Shown here: positions 12,901-24,415 of the stretch, piece by piece
Position numbering within the stretch: the first letter of the stretch is position 1
Layout of the letters: the number at the start of each line of letters is the position of its first letter
DNA from: Ichthyophonus hoferi
Taxonomy: Eukaryota > Opisthokonta > Ichthyosporea > Ichthyophonida > Ichthyophonidae
DNA length: 35,541 nt
Direction of reading: 5' to 3'
Assembly (NCBI GenBank): GCA_002751075.1
Contig: NAOQ01000063.1
Span: 103,588-139,128, forward strand
Position numbers and translations under genes: made by a program
Notes under the pieces: generated by a model
What the model was told of the DNA's origin: nothing
The model's database searches: none
Seen by the model: only the letters and a program-made list of their open reading frames with translations

Positions 12901-15900
12901 ATGGTGCTAACTAGGAGGAAAGTGTGCTCTGGTAATAGGATGTGACCAATAGGGTGTAAATGAAGAAGAATAATTAACTAGCACATTGTATATGTATCAA
13001 CTGGGTATTGATGATGTTGTTTGCAAACAGGCAGGAGCAGGATCAGGAGGATTCCTTCTCGAATTTACTGATGATGATAGTAGTACGCAATTTGATCCCT
13101 TTGCTAAGTCCGCCGTACAACAGCAACCCCAAAGGTAAGGGGGTGGAGGTAGAATGTATGTATATATGTGTATATATGTGTATATAGGCATGTGTGGTAA
13201 GTGTTATGTGGATATGTGTATATGTATATGTATGTAATGGATGTATTCATATATATATATGTACAAACATATCTATCCATCTCTTTGTATATATATACCA
13301 TTGTTCCTATCCTGACCCCTACATTACAAATACTACTCTACTCTTTATTAATATCATTTCTTTTTCTATATTCAGAAGTCGCTTACAAGGATCATCCAAT
13401 CCCTTTGGAGACGATTTCAAGTAAGCCAATCACTTGCATTTGGTACTATGGCTGTGATACGATGAGATCCAATAAGATCTGTGCATTGGGTTGCTTCATA
13501 TTAAAATTTCTTGTTAATCAATAGGCGGGGGTAATGATTGCTATGTATGCATACATACATACATGTTCACATAGTAGAAATATAGGGAATGAGCATAGAC
13601 ATCCTTACCCATTTACAGGCGTACAAGTATACGTATGGTATATATATATATATATATATACATGTATTTCCACCAAGTAATCTCTCTATATTTCTATACA
13701 TCCATATTTTCATTTCTCTCCCTGTGTCCCCTTCCCCGCACCCAGCCCGCCTCTCTCTATTTATATCTATATATTGACGCCCAACCAACTCACCCACCAA
13801 TCATACAGTCTCCCTTCCCAGCCTAAGTCCAACGATCCTTTTGGAGATACCAGTGACCCCTTTAGTACTCAGTTTGGTGCCCAGCATGTAAGACTACTAT
13901 ATTAGCCTGTCTGGAAAGTCCCATGCGACCTTTCTCTTTCTCTTTCTCTTTCTTCTGTTTTACTATCTAACATGTTATATATTATACCCACCATCCCTTT
14001 TAAAGCTATATATCTATCTATCTATTACCTCTCTATAATCTAGTTTATATTACATATCTAGCCTATCATATATATCCACATATATTTTAAATTGTTGAAA
14101 CCTTACAGAATTACATAACTAAATATAATATACTATAATATTATACAATATACCGTAACCATATTAGTACTATCATAATCCACGTCATAAATCTATCCCG
14201 TATACGTGATTTGGTCCCAATGATATCATATTATAATTTTTTCCTATCAATAATTGATTGATTTCCCTTTATCACGCAATCTTTATAGCGTGCTATTGGT
14301 TTATCCCCATCCACTTAATAATAACTGTTATTACTATCCACTGTGTTGGAGGCCTCACATGTCTAATTTGTAGCCTCATTTAACTCTAATTAAGCCCAAT
14401 GGAATTTGTGGAAATTAATTACCAGATCTGTTCATATATATAACAATCACTCTTTTGTCACTGCTACTAATAGTAACTGTTAATGCATGATGGATCGTGG
14501 TACTTTTTTACCATCAAAACGAAACAGGATTATATATTATACATATGTACTACATGACCATGAGTCAATCAGACTCACCGATCTGATCACGTGCATCACA
14601 TCCTTGTGGATGTGTGGTCCAAATAACATTTATCATGGATATGAAAAGAGAGATAAAACAGCTAACAAGACAATTAAATAAGTAGTTAGTCAGCCAATCA
14701 TACTAATATCTTAAATTAAGATTAAATTAACGCCAACTATATTTCGATTTTATGGCAATAGTCACAATCGACCCAGATGCCCCAGTCCAAAGATATGTGG
14801 GGAGCCAATCAAACTAGCGATCCCTTCGTAATGACCAGTCAGCAGATCTCACGTACTTCCTCTACAGCCGGTTCTAAGTTTTCTAGTTTACCTCCCTCTA
14901 TGGCCGCCTCTACCCAGGATGTCTGGGGCCAGGCAGGTGAGTGTGACAGTGGATGCTGTGTTAGGTTATGTGTTATGTTACGTTTTCTGGTATAGTATAG
15001 TGTGTGGCGGAGTATCTGGTGCTGTTTATTACCGTGCATAGTGTACAAGATAGGGTAGTACGTATTGTAATAGATGAGCGTATGGTATAATACAAGATAA
15101 TATAAATAAATTCAATACATAATTTTCTCTACACATGCATATATATATAACCAATAAAACTCATCTATACCATTCCAACTCTAGCCCCCCAGGCATTCCC
15201 AGCCACCAATCAGACAGCCCCTTCTGACCCCTGGGGTTCTCCCTCTGTCTCGGCGTCATTGGCTACCCAAGCACCCTCTGATCCTTGGTCCACACCCACG
15301 CCCAAGGCACCAGCCGCAGCTGCTGATCCATGGGGGGTACCATCCCCAATGGCCAATCAAACACTTGATGGGCAAGTGCGTGGTGAGTTTTGATTGGATG
15401 TCCATCTATAGGGATTGGTCTGTCCGTTATCTATTTATATCGTCCAGTCTTTATATTATTTTATGTTTTCCATCCACTACCACTTCCTTAATAGTTAGTT
15501 ATTCTTAATCGGTGCAGGTTTACTGTGAATATATATGTATATATAACCGTATACATATATACCTATACCTATACACATATTCACTCCTCCCATTGTGATG
15601 TTTTTAACCTATCGTAACATGCATACCTGACTACCAACTGACACTGATTCTTTTTGGTTATTAATCAGCTACCTCTAATAGCCGTGCATATACCTTAGGA
15701 CTAATAAGGCATTGTTTTTTGTTCTATCGCATCCTTGTTTCCTAATTGACATTTGATTTGATTTTCATCTTTATAGATCTATGCACCTCTTTAAATAACT
15801 CCTTGTTAATACATACTACAATTCATGATAACATGATACCCTATTTTATCAGGCCCAATGGACAACAAGAGTGCGCCACTTATCACGCCTACACTTGCGG

Positions 15901-18900
15901 CCAGGTATGCTTACTGGGTGATATTTTTATATATAAAGAGATAGATATTCTTACTATACTTGTCTGTACTTTAGATCTATTGGTCTCTATACAAATACAC
16001 ATTATAATAATCCTATCCACTTCCGCCCTACCCTCTCCTACCCTACTCTACAGCAATGACCCTTGGGGTATGAAAGCCATGGAGTCTAGTTTACCAGCTA
16101 CACCTCAGCAGAGTATCCCTGAGTCAAAGGTAGGATTGGTTTGGTAGATAGGGTAGGCGCATTGGAATACGTTATGGCTTATATACATGTATGTATATAT
16201 ACATACACGTATATTTATATTCCTTTTCTCTCCACCCACACACACTCCCCCCCGCCGCCCTCTCTCTCTCTTTCTCTGCCCACAGCAACAGCAACCTAAG
16301 AAACCCGATATTCTCGAGAGGCACAAGGGCCTTGTCAACCTAGATGCACTAATGCCTGTATGTGTTATCTCCTACTATAACTATATTATATTATTATATC
16401 TTTATATTGTTGTATATGTATATATATATGTGTGAAGGGCTGTATATGGAAATATGTTGCCTAGCAACAGGAGGATCTTTGGCCAATGGCCTGCCAGCTA
16501 ACATGGCTTGTGACACTATTATACTTATTTTATTTATTGTACTTCTACGTACAATATCTGATTTGGAGGGTGGAGAAGAGGACCAATGGGTTTTATGTTG
16601 TAGTTTTGGTTGGTTTTATGGGTTTTGCCAACGCTATTGGATTATTTTATTAATCAAATTCGTACTATTTTAATTTCAAAACTTTCAATTAGTAAAGTAG
16701 TATCTTGTGGTATTTTGACCTGTAATTTATTTTTTAATGAAGACTGACAATTGGCCCTTCCATTTCCCGTCTCATTCACACAGACCACTCAGCCAATGTC
16801 ATCACACCATGGCAGTGGTTCTACACCAATGAACCCCTTTGCCCTTAATACAATGGGGACTGGTATGATGTCTCAGCCAATGGGTGGCCGTTCCAATGCT
16901 TTCCAAACCCCTGCCAGCACCATGCCTATGAACCAGATGAGACCGATGGGGGGTGAGACGGAGAGGATGGGTTGATAAGAATGGGTGATATTTAATACAT
17001 GCATACACATACAATACATGCATACACATGTGTATGATTGTTTATTTAAAAGCTCTCTTTTCTGCTGACTAATAATATGATGCATTATGTATGATATGAT
17101 AGCATGCCGTGCCTGTGATTATATTGTATTAACTGGTTAAGAAGTATTCCTAATGTTGTTGGTGCGATTTATTATCAAATTGCGATTATGTTTTAATGCA
17201 TTAACCATCTTGCCCTGTATCAGGTATGGGATATCAACCTGGAATGCAAGGAATGCAAGGAGGCATGGGTACGTATTATCTATGTTACTATTGGTTAATA
17301 GACTGTTTAACAGCAGTGTATTTTTGTCCAATCAAATAATGAGATACTATGATAGGATAGGATGATTCTTAAAGTAAGAGATTGCATTACTTGTATGATA
17401 GGTTATATATTTTTATAGCTATACTGTGTGTATATATACACATGTAGTAGTGGGACGCTATGTATTTTATTTTTAGTTGGAGATTATTGGTTACTAGGTT
17501 TATCTCTATAATGGTATATCAGTGGTCCAGGGTTGTAATGATCTAATTATAGAGTATGATATAGGGTGGGGCTGTGGTAGTATAGCATATACTATGTTGA
17601 TGACCTTTATCCAATCCATAGCTCTTGCTAACTTCATTCCATTCAGTCTATCCTATATTGATCTATCTATATATATAACAACTACAAACTAAGGTGATTT
17701 TAATTTTTACATCAATTATACACCACCGTCAAATCAATCTCCGATCATGCCCATTTATTATTTTTATTATATTTAAATGTAATTATTGTATGCAAACTAT
17801 TATATCTTATCCAGTTCGAAACATAGTTAGCCAACATAACATTATTCATAACTCCCCTACCACTTCAACTGGGCCTTGAGGAAAGATCAGATCAATTAAC
17901 TATTTCCAATGTTAGCAATAATCAATTACTGATTACAATAGCAATGCAATGATTATATATATTGTGATATTGTTTACATTATTGGTTATTTCTGTTTTTA
18001 TTTATACTTTTCCAATCTTCATCGTGTGTAGCAATTGCAGTTAACACCTGTATAATGGTATTAATTGATGTAAATGGGACTAACTACAATAGATATGTTA
18101 TGTATTGTATTGTGTGATATAATATTCTCTCCTAAACCTTATCTACCCCTCCCTTTCAGTATTTATTGATCTATATTTTGTTGACTAACCTTGATTAATG
18201 GCGTGCTAAGCACTTTAATTTAGGCATCCTATTGAAGAGAACACGTAACTATGAAGTTATATAATGGCTTAGGACATATAGATACATATATATACACACA
18301 TAACTGAATGCTGAATTTTTTTGACCTTTATTTGTTTTTGCTCCTTACAGGCGCAGGGCCTAGTGGATACGGACAGCAGCCTATGGGTGGTGTAGGAGGT
18401 GAGCTATAGGGTTTGAATGGGTTTAAAAGAGACATGTGATTGGGTGGAAATTGGCATGTCTTAGAGGATTGGCTTGTAGATATATTAAATGCGATTGGGT
18501 TACAAAGGGAGCATGGTTCTGGTTGTATTGTATGATTGGTTGCAAGACTGTTACTATGTTGTAACTAGTCTTGAAGTGAGTTTTAAAATGGACTAATGAT
18601 TGATAAGGGAGATAATACAATACTACTAATAATAATAAATTGACAAGTGAATACTGTGTTTAAAATATACAATTATATATATATGAGGTTAATTGAGAGA
18701 GAGAGAAAGGGAGAAGAGATAATAAATAATAAAAAATAAGAAATGAATACTATTGTTTAAAACATGCGATTTAAATATATGTAAGATGCTAAATGAGAAG
18801 GAAAGAAAAGAAAAAAAGGATAGGCGACGGGTCAGATCATCGGTGGGTATTATATAGCCCTCACCATACTCTAATCCCATAGCCTTTTTGTTATTATTTT

Positions 18901-19735
18901 TTTTGTTTTTTAAATGACATGTAAGAATTCACGTAGTACGTAATTAAAATATTTCTCATTCATTTTGAATAAACGAGTCTGGCAGTCTGGCCCGATCCGT
19001 TACTATAATGAGCACCAATCAAGTTTTTTGTATATATATACATACATATACCATACCTATATAGACATAGAATTATATATAGAAGTGAAGAACCATGGTG
19101 AGTAATAAATAGATTGGGAAACAAAGTTAATAAAGGACTATATATATGTCATATTTTTCTTTTGATCCATAGTGTTTGCTATGCAGCTATACACAGCACA
19201 GTCTTGTTAACTATATTGTCGTTGTAAATTTTATATTGTGGCCTATTGACATAGTCTATCAGTGTAATATGTGATGGGAATAATTTGAATGCTTCAGTGA
19301 ATACAAACATACACACAATTATGTATGAACCAGTACACGCTTTCTCGCTTATTATAATTATGCTTCTTTCTTCCTATTTAGGTAATACGAATATGGGGTA
19401 TGGCAACAGTGGATTCTCTCAGCCAATGCTGCTGCCTACCAACCACTATGGGCAGCAACCTATGTTCAATACTAATCCTTATGGTAGGTATATGGCTTCC
19501 ATGTATTACGTCTATCTGCCTACACACCACTTTTTTGATATCTATTTATTTCTCTTTTTTTTTTCCCCTCTTGTTTCTACTCTACTACGTATATATATGA
19601 TGTATTTACTTATGTATGTGTACATATGAGACTGCAGACAGAATATTTCTGTTGACGTGAAATCTCTTTTCTTTTCCAACAGGTGACCATCAACAACAGC
19701 AGCCCTCAGGTGGAAGTACCAATCCATTTAATTAA
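6912..19735 (+). CDS. Epsin, clathrin-mediated endocytosis adaptor (23 coding exons)
   Basis: Spliced reading: 6912-6922, 7419-7458, 8081-8160, 8620-8698, 9405-9462, 10069-10149, 10950-11040, 11663-11822, 12235-12347, 12599-12704, 13031-13134, 13376-13420, 13809-13887, 14777-14936, 15185-15382, 15853-15904, 16054-16129, 16286-16357, 16784-16952, 17224-17268, 18351-18398, 19382-19483, 19683-19735. Every junction is GT-AG, phases agree throughout and the total is 2,022 nt (673 residues plus stop). Epsins bind PtdIns(4,5)P2, bend membrane and link ubiquitinated cargo to AP-2, EH-domain proteins and clathrin. Seen in order: ENTH (1-146), UIMs (about 213-227 and 244-258), DPF at 295, 332, 339 and 364, NPF at 316, 552 and 670, DPW at 417, 435, 450 and 488, clathrin box LVNLD (527-531), Gly/Met/Gln-rich tail, terminal NPFN. 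Length and motif order match animal and fungal epsins. Small optional exons in the longest introns cannot be excluded. An AATAAA at 19940-19945 is a likely poly(A) signal. Confidence 0.93.
8189..8321 (+). repeat. ATAGG/GGATA pentanucleotide repeat in epsin intron 3
   Basis: About 130 bp made of imperfect GATAG and TAGGA units, including runs such as AGGATAGGATAGGATGGG. It lies just after the exon 3 donor and makes the intron strongly purine-rich on the plus strand. Confidence 0.85.
9703..9734 (+). repeat. TA/TG dinucleotide repeat in epsin intron 5
   Basis: A short run of alternating TA followed by TG units. It is a simple sequence repeat without other visible structure. Confidence 0.7.
10150..10206 (+). 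repeat. TG/TATG-rich simple repeat at exon 6 donor
   Basis: GTGTGTATG and GTATGTATGTATGTATAC units begin at the exon 6 donor itself (GTGTGT from 10150). The repeat provides several alternative GT dinucleotides, but the phase-1 junction at 10149 is required by the conserved protein sequence. Confidence 0.65.
11209..11292 (+). repeat. (CATA)n microsatellite at gap edge
   Basis: At least 20 nearly perfect tetranucleotide units run into the N block. It lies in epsin intron 7. Translated frames across it are artefacts of the repeat. Confidence 0.95.
11293..11595. other. Assembly gap (303 N)
   Basis: An unresolved stretch inside intron 7, bounded on the left by the CATA microsatellite. The right edge resumes with acatacacc, so the same repeat probably fills at least part of the gap. 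The non-round length suggests an estimated gap size. Confidence 0.99.
11663..11822 (+). other. Epsin exon 8: Arg/Gly/Ser linker
   Basis: Encodes a 53-residue low-complexity linker rich in Arg, Gly, Ser and Pro between the ENTH domain and the ubiquitin-interacting motifs. It begins by completing an Arg codon split after exon 7. Its upstream intron contains the assembly gap, so a small additional exon inside the gap cannot be ruled out, although the phase is consistent without one. Confidence 0.85.
12235..12704 (+). other. Epsin exons 9-10: two ubiquitin-interacting motifs
   Basis: Exon 9 encodes DEEIQLAIDRSKQD and exon 10 encodes ENDPDLQAAIALSKVD. Both show the UIM pattern of acidic residues, hydrophobic residue, Ala in the core, Ser four residues later and a trailing acidic residue. 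Each UIM sits on its own exon. By family knowledge they bind ubiquitin on cargo or on epsin itself. Confidence 0.9.
13031..14936 (+). other. Epsin exons 11-14: DPF and first NPF motifs
   Basis: The four exons encode FDPF (294-297), SSNPFGDDF (NPF at 316), NDPFGD (332), SDPFST (339) and SDPFVM (364). DPF motifs bind the AP-2 alpha appendage and NPF motifs bind EH domains of Eps15/intersectin-type partners. FLLEFTDDD at 281-289 loosely recalls a clathrin box but lacks the acidic fifth residue. DMWG and DVWG at the edges of exon 14 look like degenerate DPW motifs. Confidence 0.87.
13925..13955 (+). repeat. (CTCTTT)n tract in epsin intron 13
   Basis: Four to five hexanucleotide pyrimidine units follow closely after the exon 13 donor. 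The remainder of this 889-bp intron (to 14776) is AT-rich with no exon candidate. Confidence 0.7.
15185..16357 (+). other. Epsin exons 15-18: DPW motifs and clathrin box
   Basis: Exon 15 carries three DPW motifs (417, 435, 450) in a Pro/Ala/Ser/Thr-rich background and exon 17 carries a fourth (488). Exon 18 carries GLVNLDALMP, whose LVNLD fits the clathrin-box consensus and closely matches the LVNLD/LVDLD box of vertebrate epsins. The CT-rich tract at 16257-16277 is the polypyrimidine tract of exon 18. Introns here are the shortest in the gene, with 149 and 156 bp around exon 17. Confidence 0.9.
16784..19735 (+). other. Epsin exons 19-23: Gly/Met/Gln-rich tail with NPF motifs
   Basis: Exon 19 has MNPFAL (NPF at 552). 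Exons 20-22 are short, all in phase 1, and encode Gly-, Met-, Gln- and Tyr-rich sequence that looks like repeated exon duplication (G-M-G-Y-Q-P, G-Y-G-Q-Q-P-M, M-G-Y-G-N). Exon 23 ends STNPFN and then TAA at 19733-19735. A C-terminal NPF is typical of epsins. The tail is probably disordered. Introns of 1,082 and 983 bp flank exon 21 and show nothing coding. Confidence 0.85.
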
Positions 19736-19993
19736 TTAAATTAACACTGTCTTAAACAACAGTATCTGATGACAACTGTAGTCTACTATGTGGCATGAAA
19801 CCATCATCCCTTCTATCAATTGTTATATCTGGCAGCCTTGTTATATGCTACACATTTAAACCTAGTGCCGAATTGATTGAACTTTAGACGCGAGTTTGTA
19901 TATATATATATAAACATATTTGTATTTATATAGGGAGAGAATAAAAAGTGAGTTGTTGGGTTAACCTATTTAAATATAAGGGAGCTCTCTTGT

Positions 19994-20016
19994 TAGGCGT
20001 AGCGTTTTAACGCCTA
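19994..20016 (+). other. Small hairpin downstream of epsin
   Basis: TAGGCGT and its exact complement ACGCCTA are separated by nine bases, giving a 7-bp stem. It lies about 260 bp past the epsin stop and just after the AATAAA at 19940-19945. It could be a 3' UTR structure or chance. Confidence 0.35.
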
Positions 20017-20070
20017 CTGGACAGTGATTTTCAAGTTACGATCCACATCATATCTGAACCGATTCGATTC

Positions 20071-20080
20071 GTGACGTCAC
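20071..20080. promoter_or_regulatory. CRE-like palindrome
   Basis: GTGACGTCAC is a perfect 10-bp palindrome containing the full CRE core TGACGTCA. It lies about 340 bp downstream of epsin with no recognised gene next to it. A single 8-mer is near what chance allows in this window. Confidence 0.25.
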
Positions 20081-23000
20081 AGTTTTTTACTGGAAGCAAG
20101 CTGGATTGTATCTATTTTCTCAAGATTATTGCTAACTTGCTCCATACAAAGTATGTTGGATTAATCGACCTCAATGACCAGTGGCTGGTTTTTTAAGAAC
20201 GATTAAAATATATTATTAAACCCTAGATTTTAGATTATGTATTCATTCGATTATGGCCCTTTAGATTATATATTTCCATTTGTTTCAATAAAAAGTATGA
20301 CCTATTATATGCGTTTGTTAAAATTCAAAGTGCAGACTATCTTATATCCGATAGCCTGTAGACATAAAATGGACAAGAATGCATAAATTAGAAATTACGA
20401 ATAATAAAGTTGTGTTAAAAGTATGTTATAAGTCTTAACTTTATGTCGTTATTTTGCATATTCATGTCCTAAAAATAATGTTGCCCACTTGAAGTAAATA
20501 GAGAAGCCGGCTCAGACTAAAAAATAATTTTAATGCATGAAATTTCCTCATTATATTAGAATCAGACCCCATATAAAGAACCGGGAAAGATTACCCTGCT
20601 AAGTTCCTAGAAAATATATGCATATACATTGGATTAGGAATAAGTATCAGTACATAGAAAAAAGATAATCTACCGCATAATTACCTTTATTATATGTAGG
20701 CTTTGACTTACCTTGTATCCCATTCTTGATAACATGCCCGCGCGCGTATAACACCTGATCTAATTATTCTAAGAACAGATCTAATGATTCTGACGTTAAA
20801 TCCCGTGTTAGACTATGCCAGCACACGCACTTTATGACAGCACTTCGCCATCTCCTGGGATAGGTGGATTGCAATGCAATTAATAATTAGATTTTATAAT
20901 TTTAGGTCCGACCCTGGAATGCATTATTTAATTTATACGTCACCACATGTAAGGAATTTATAACTTCGTCATACCCGTATGCATGATGACAACATGTGCG
21001 TTACATGTGCAAATAGATGGGTGATACGACGCCCAATATGGAATATATGAATGGTGTGTGGCGGTTGATAAGAACTATCGGTATCGATATCGATAAGTCA
21101 CCGGCATCCACTATCCATCTATTAAACAATATGACGTTACATTTTCATCATGAATTAGGCCGACCCAGCACCAAGTGGAACCACACAGCGCACTCGTGGA
21201 CTACCATTAACACATCGATTATATTATAACGGAGTAGGCTATGTGGCCTGTGACAATGATAACCTTTCATCTTCCATCCTCTGTCCTATAGCATTTTACA
21301 TACTAATATATATAAACTAACAGCAGAATGTTAGCCTGCCAAAATACCCAGTGTTAAAACAACCAATACATATAGACCTTAGGTCATTCCTGCTGAGCTG
21401 GGTAGTCACGGATAGTGTGAACGGGACAAAATTGCTCATCCTGTTAATTTATTTACTTAATTCTTTCCTATGCTTAATTGTGGAATATTATGGGTTCCAT
21501 TTGGTAATAACCAATCCGTTTTCTTATGTTTAATTTCACGCATTGGCTTCTTCAAATGTAGACGTATTGAAAGGCATTCAAATAAATCATATGCTTAATT
21601 CCAGGGCTAGTTATATGATTGGTAAGCCGCCACTGGACCAGCCAATGTGATGTCTGTATGTTTTATCTCTACCCCATTGGGTGATCTGATTTTGGTCATC
21701 ATGCCGTCTATAGCTCCAATCTGGAGCGTACCACCAGTAGAGGAATATAAGATTTCGTTTGAAAAGTCCAAAGTTGTCAGGCCAACTGCGTGTACCTATT
21801 GTTTGCACGCCTTACCTAATAACCACACTACTTGAATATGGAACTAAACTACTTAGTGGATCTAGAGATCGAAATTGCTGAGCCGATAAGACTGATTTGA
21901 TGACCATGAGCCGGGTGATATCTGATGGAGCTTGAACTCTGGTACATTTGGGGATGTGCTAGCTATTCCTAATTATCTTGGGCGAAAAAATACATGTTTT
22001 ACATATAAGACAAATCTACTTAAGAGTGCCGGAGAATGCTTGCTAATATGATATGCATGTATGTATGTTTATTACATCTGTGATAAATGATTTTACAATG
22101 GAGATTAACTCAATAGATTTTGATGTTGATCTGATAGATAGATACACGAGAGAAAGTGCCTAGAAAAATCATGTCAATATAGCGTTGATGGTACCAACCT
22201 AAATCTGTTTGTAAGGACGTAAAACTTATGAAAAAGGCATGGAGTATGTAAGGTAATTAATTGTTTCTCGCTTCTGAAAAGTATGTGTGACTGGGTTATT
22301 TTTACTCTAATATGATCTAATAAAAAGCAGTATCAATACATGTGTGGAGCAGAATGTTATGTTATGTTATTGGTTTTTAATGGAGGTATGTTTTCTTTCT
22401 GTTTATTGATTCTCGCAGAGCTCCGTTATATTTCTTTATCACATTGCACTACTGTTACGACATGCATAATCACTCATGGCTTATTTTTTGTATACCTTAT
22501 TGGTTATATATATAATCACATGAAGGTCTTAAAAGTCTCACATAATTTAAGCTGGTATATATGGATAGCACACACAATTCTAAAAAAACATTATTAGAGT
22601 TGTAAGAGCTATATGTTTATAGATATAATTATGAAGTAAATAATATCCCAAGTTGTTGACTATACATATGTCTGACAGCTACAGCGATGGGCTTTTACTC
22701 GATGTAAACAAGCTTACTACTTCCTTTTTAGGTTATTTACTAATATTTGTTTACAACCTTTCAATACATATATTATAGTAATTACGATTTATTGTATGGT
22801 ACCTCTCAATTCCACTTTCTGGTACTTACCTTTGCTCAATGAGCAATGCATATTAGAATAAAAGTTTGAATTCGTAAACTTGTGCCATCATATTTATTGG
22901 TGTTTCTCTATGTAGTAAATTGAGTGATTAAAGGGCTAATGGTAGCTATGTCGCCTTTCTCTATTGTACCCGGTAGATATATACACCTGTGCAATAGTAC

Positions 23001-23266
23001 CCGAGTAGCTATGGTTACGATTACAATTATTATTTATTATATAGCTATTGATTGACTTATCTCTTATATAATCTGAATGCGCAACAAGGGTCCGAGCGAA
23101 AGTATCATATCGTACGTCGGGCGCCTATTCTAAAATTTGAAAAAGCTGAAACCAATCTATTGATGTCTTCTGTACGAAAGGGTCAAGTCGTCTATAGTAT
23201 GTTGATATATATGTATTGTCAATAGTCTTTCATATCTGTGCCTGGATGTAACAATCATAGAGCCCT

Positions 23267-23773
23267 TCATAATTCGTCCTCTTCTGAATCCACCGGTGCA
23301 GAGTCATCCCAAACCTAACATAGCATAAGTGTCAGACTATATACATGTTGGATATAACTTGCACATAAATAGGATGTCGCATAAGCAAACACTTTCACAA
23401 AAAAAAAATTACAATCACCATAATTTTTTTCAAAAAACTCGAATAATAAATATAGTATGAAGGAAGGAAATATAAAAAAAGTATTTGTATTGTTCTAAAG
23501 TATACAATTTATGTGTATTTCATACCTTAAAAGGCTTAGACCATGTTCCTTCCACCTGGAGCGAATATGTTCCACCTATAAGTACACTGTTAAATTCAAG
23601 TCTATAACAATGCCAGCATCGGCTTCTTTGAACTTTCATATCCTCTCTGACAACAGGACGGAAAACGGTCGCTCTCTGTTCGTCAAATAAAAATATTTTA
23701 TCAGCCGAAAGTGTACATGGCGATAACAGGAACGCCTGACCAACACCCTTTGATATAGTATTGAATTTCATAG
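23267..23773 (-). CDS. Unidentified protein, last two exons (acidic C-terminus)
   Basis: Terminal exon 23314-23267 encodes VWDDSAPVDSEEDEL and a TGA stop. It joins in phase 0 to the exon ending at 23526, where AAG|GTATGA forms the donor and TTAG| the acceptor. The upstream exon reads openly back to 23773 after an AG acceptor, or to an ATG at 23798 if that is the start. It encodes about 82 residues that include SADKIFLFDE, FRPVVREDMKVQ, CYRLEFNSVLIGGTYSLQVE and TWSKPFK. The alternation of hydrophobic and polar residues suggests beta-strands. Spacing around DMKV and RLEFNSVLI faintly recalls the C2 domain of PTEN/tensin-type proteins, but I would not assign it. The short acidic tail is typical of an authentic C-terminus. 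It is a real gene with moderate confidence; its identity and 5' end are unknown. A spliced pseudogene is also possible. Confidence 0.5.
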
Positions 23774-24272
23774 CTACATGATTGTGTAGTATCTGCATTT
23801 TGTATGCTTAATAAAGTAGTGAGGATTATATAAGCTTTGCCACGTACTACAGTATTCTTAAAAAAATTCGAAATTGATACACGACAAAACAAAAATTCAA
23901 CATAGCTCTAAATCCTAGAACGCATTTGAACGTATATATATACTAGGGATTAATATATTACCATTTATGTAGATAGGCTCAGCCGCCCGGGCTTTGGATG
24001 TGGGAAAGACTTATTGATACCCATGCTCTCTGGGAATTGATAGCAGCTTCATTGAAGATACGTGTCTTTTATTGGTAACGATTTACTGTCGTCAGCCAGG
24101 GTTGGTGCCAGATCTAGTTCACAATATCAAATGATAGAATATTGATGAGATGGACAGTGTATGATAATATATAAAATTTTATAAAATAATAATATTATAG
24201 TGCATATATATGTTCATTACGGAGGATGTAAGACTATAAAGATAAGGGAATGAGGGAGTGTGCATTGTTTAC

Positions 24273-24415
24273 TTGAGATTTGAACAAAGACACCCAGTAA
24301 ATTGGAATGTTCATATTTTGATAATAGCTCAAAAGGGAATTGCCAAAGCGTATTCAGAGGAATAATGCCATTCCGCTGGTAATCATACCAATGCTGGCTT
24401 AGATTGGTGAGTATT
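24273..24415 (-). CDS. Possible upstream exon of the unidentified gene
   Basis: On the minus strand a strong acceptor (CTGCTTTTCAG) is followed by 143 bp open in one frame, encoding segments such as LSQHWYDYQRNGIIPL and LWQFPFELLSKYEHSNLLG. It ends at a possible GTAAAC donor. Its end phase fits the acceptor at 23773 (A plus CT gives Thr, then Met-Lys-Phe). It is therefore compatible with being the next exon upstream. Support is composition and splice phase only. Confidence 0.3.

Larger units (their letters stand above)
19736..23266. other. Spacer between epsin and an unidentified minus-strand gene
   Basis: Begins with the epsin 3' UTR (AATAAA at 19940-19945), then about 3.3 kb without a recognised gene. 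A 70-residue plus-strand ORF at 21017-21229 and a 62-residue one at 21647-21835 have more protein-like composition than the rest. The second carries a CTYC pair near its end and could be an exon. Neither matches a family I recognise. Confidence 0.45.

Noticed and set aside
15669-15780. Possible extra epsin exon after the AG at 15668
   Set aside because: The phase-compatible reading loses protein-like character and lacks a good donor; the exon at 15853 fits phase and composition.
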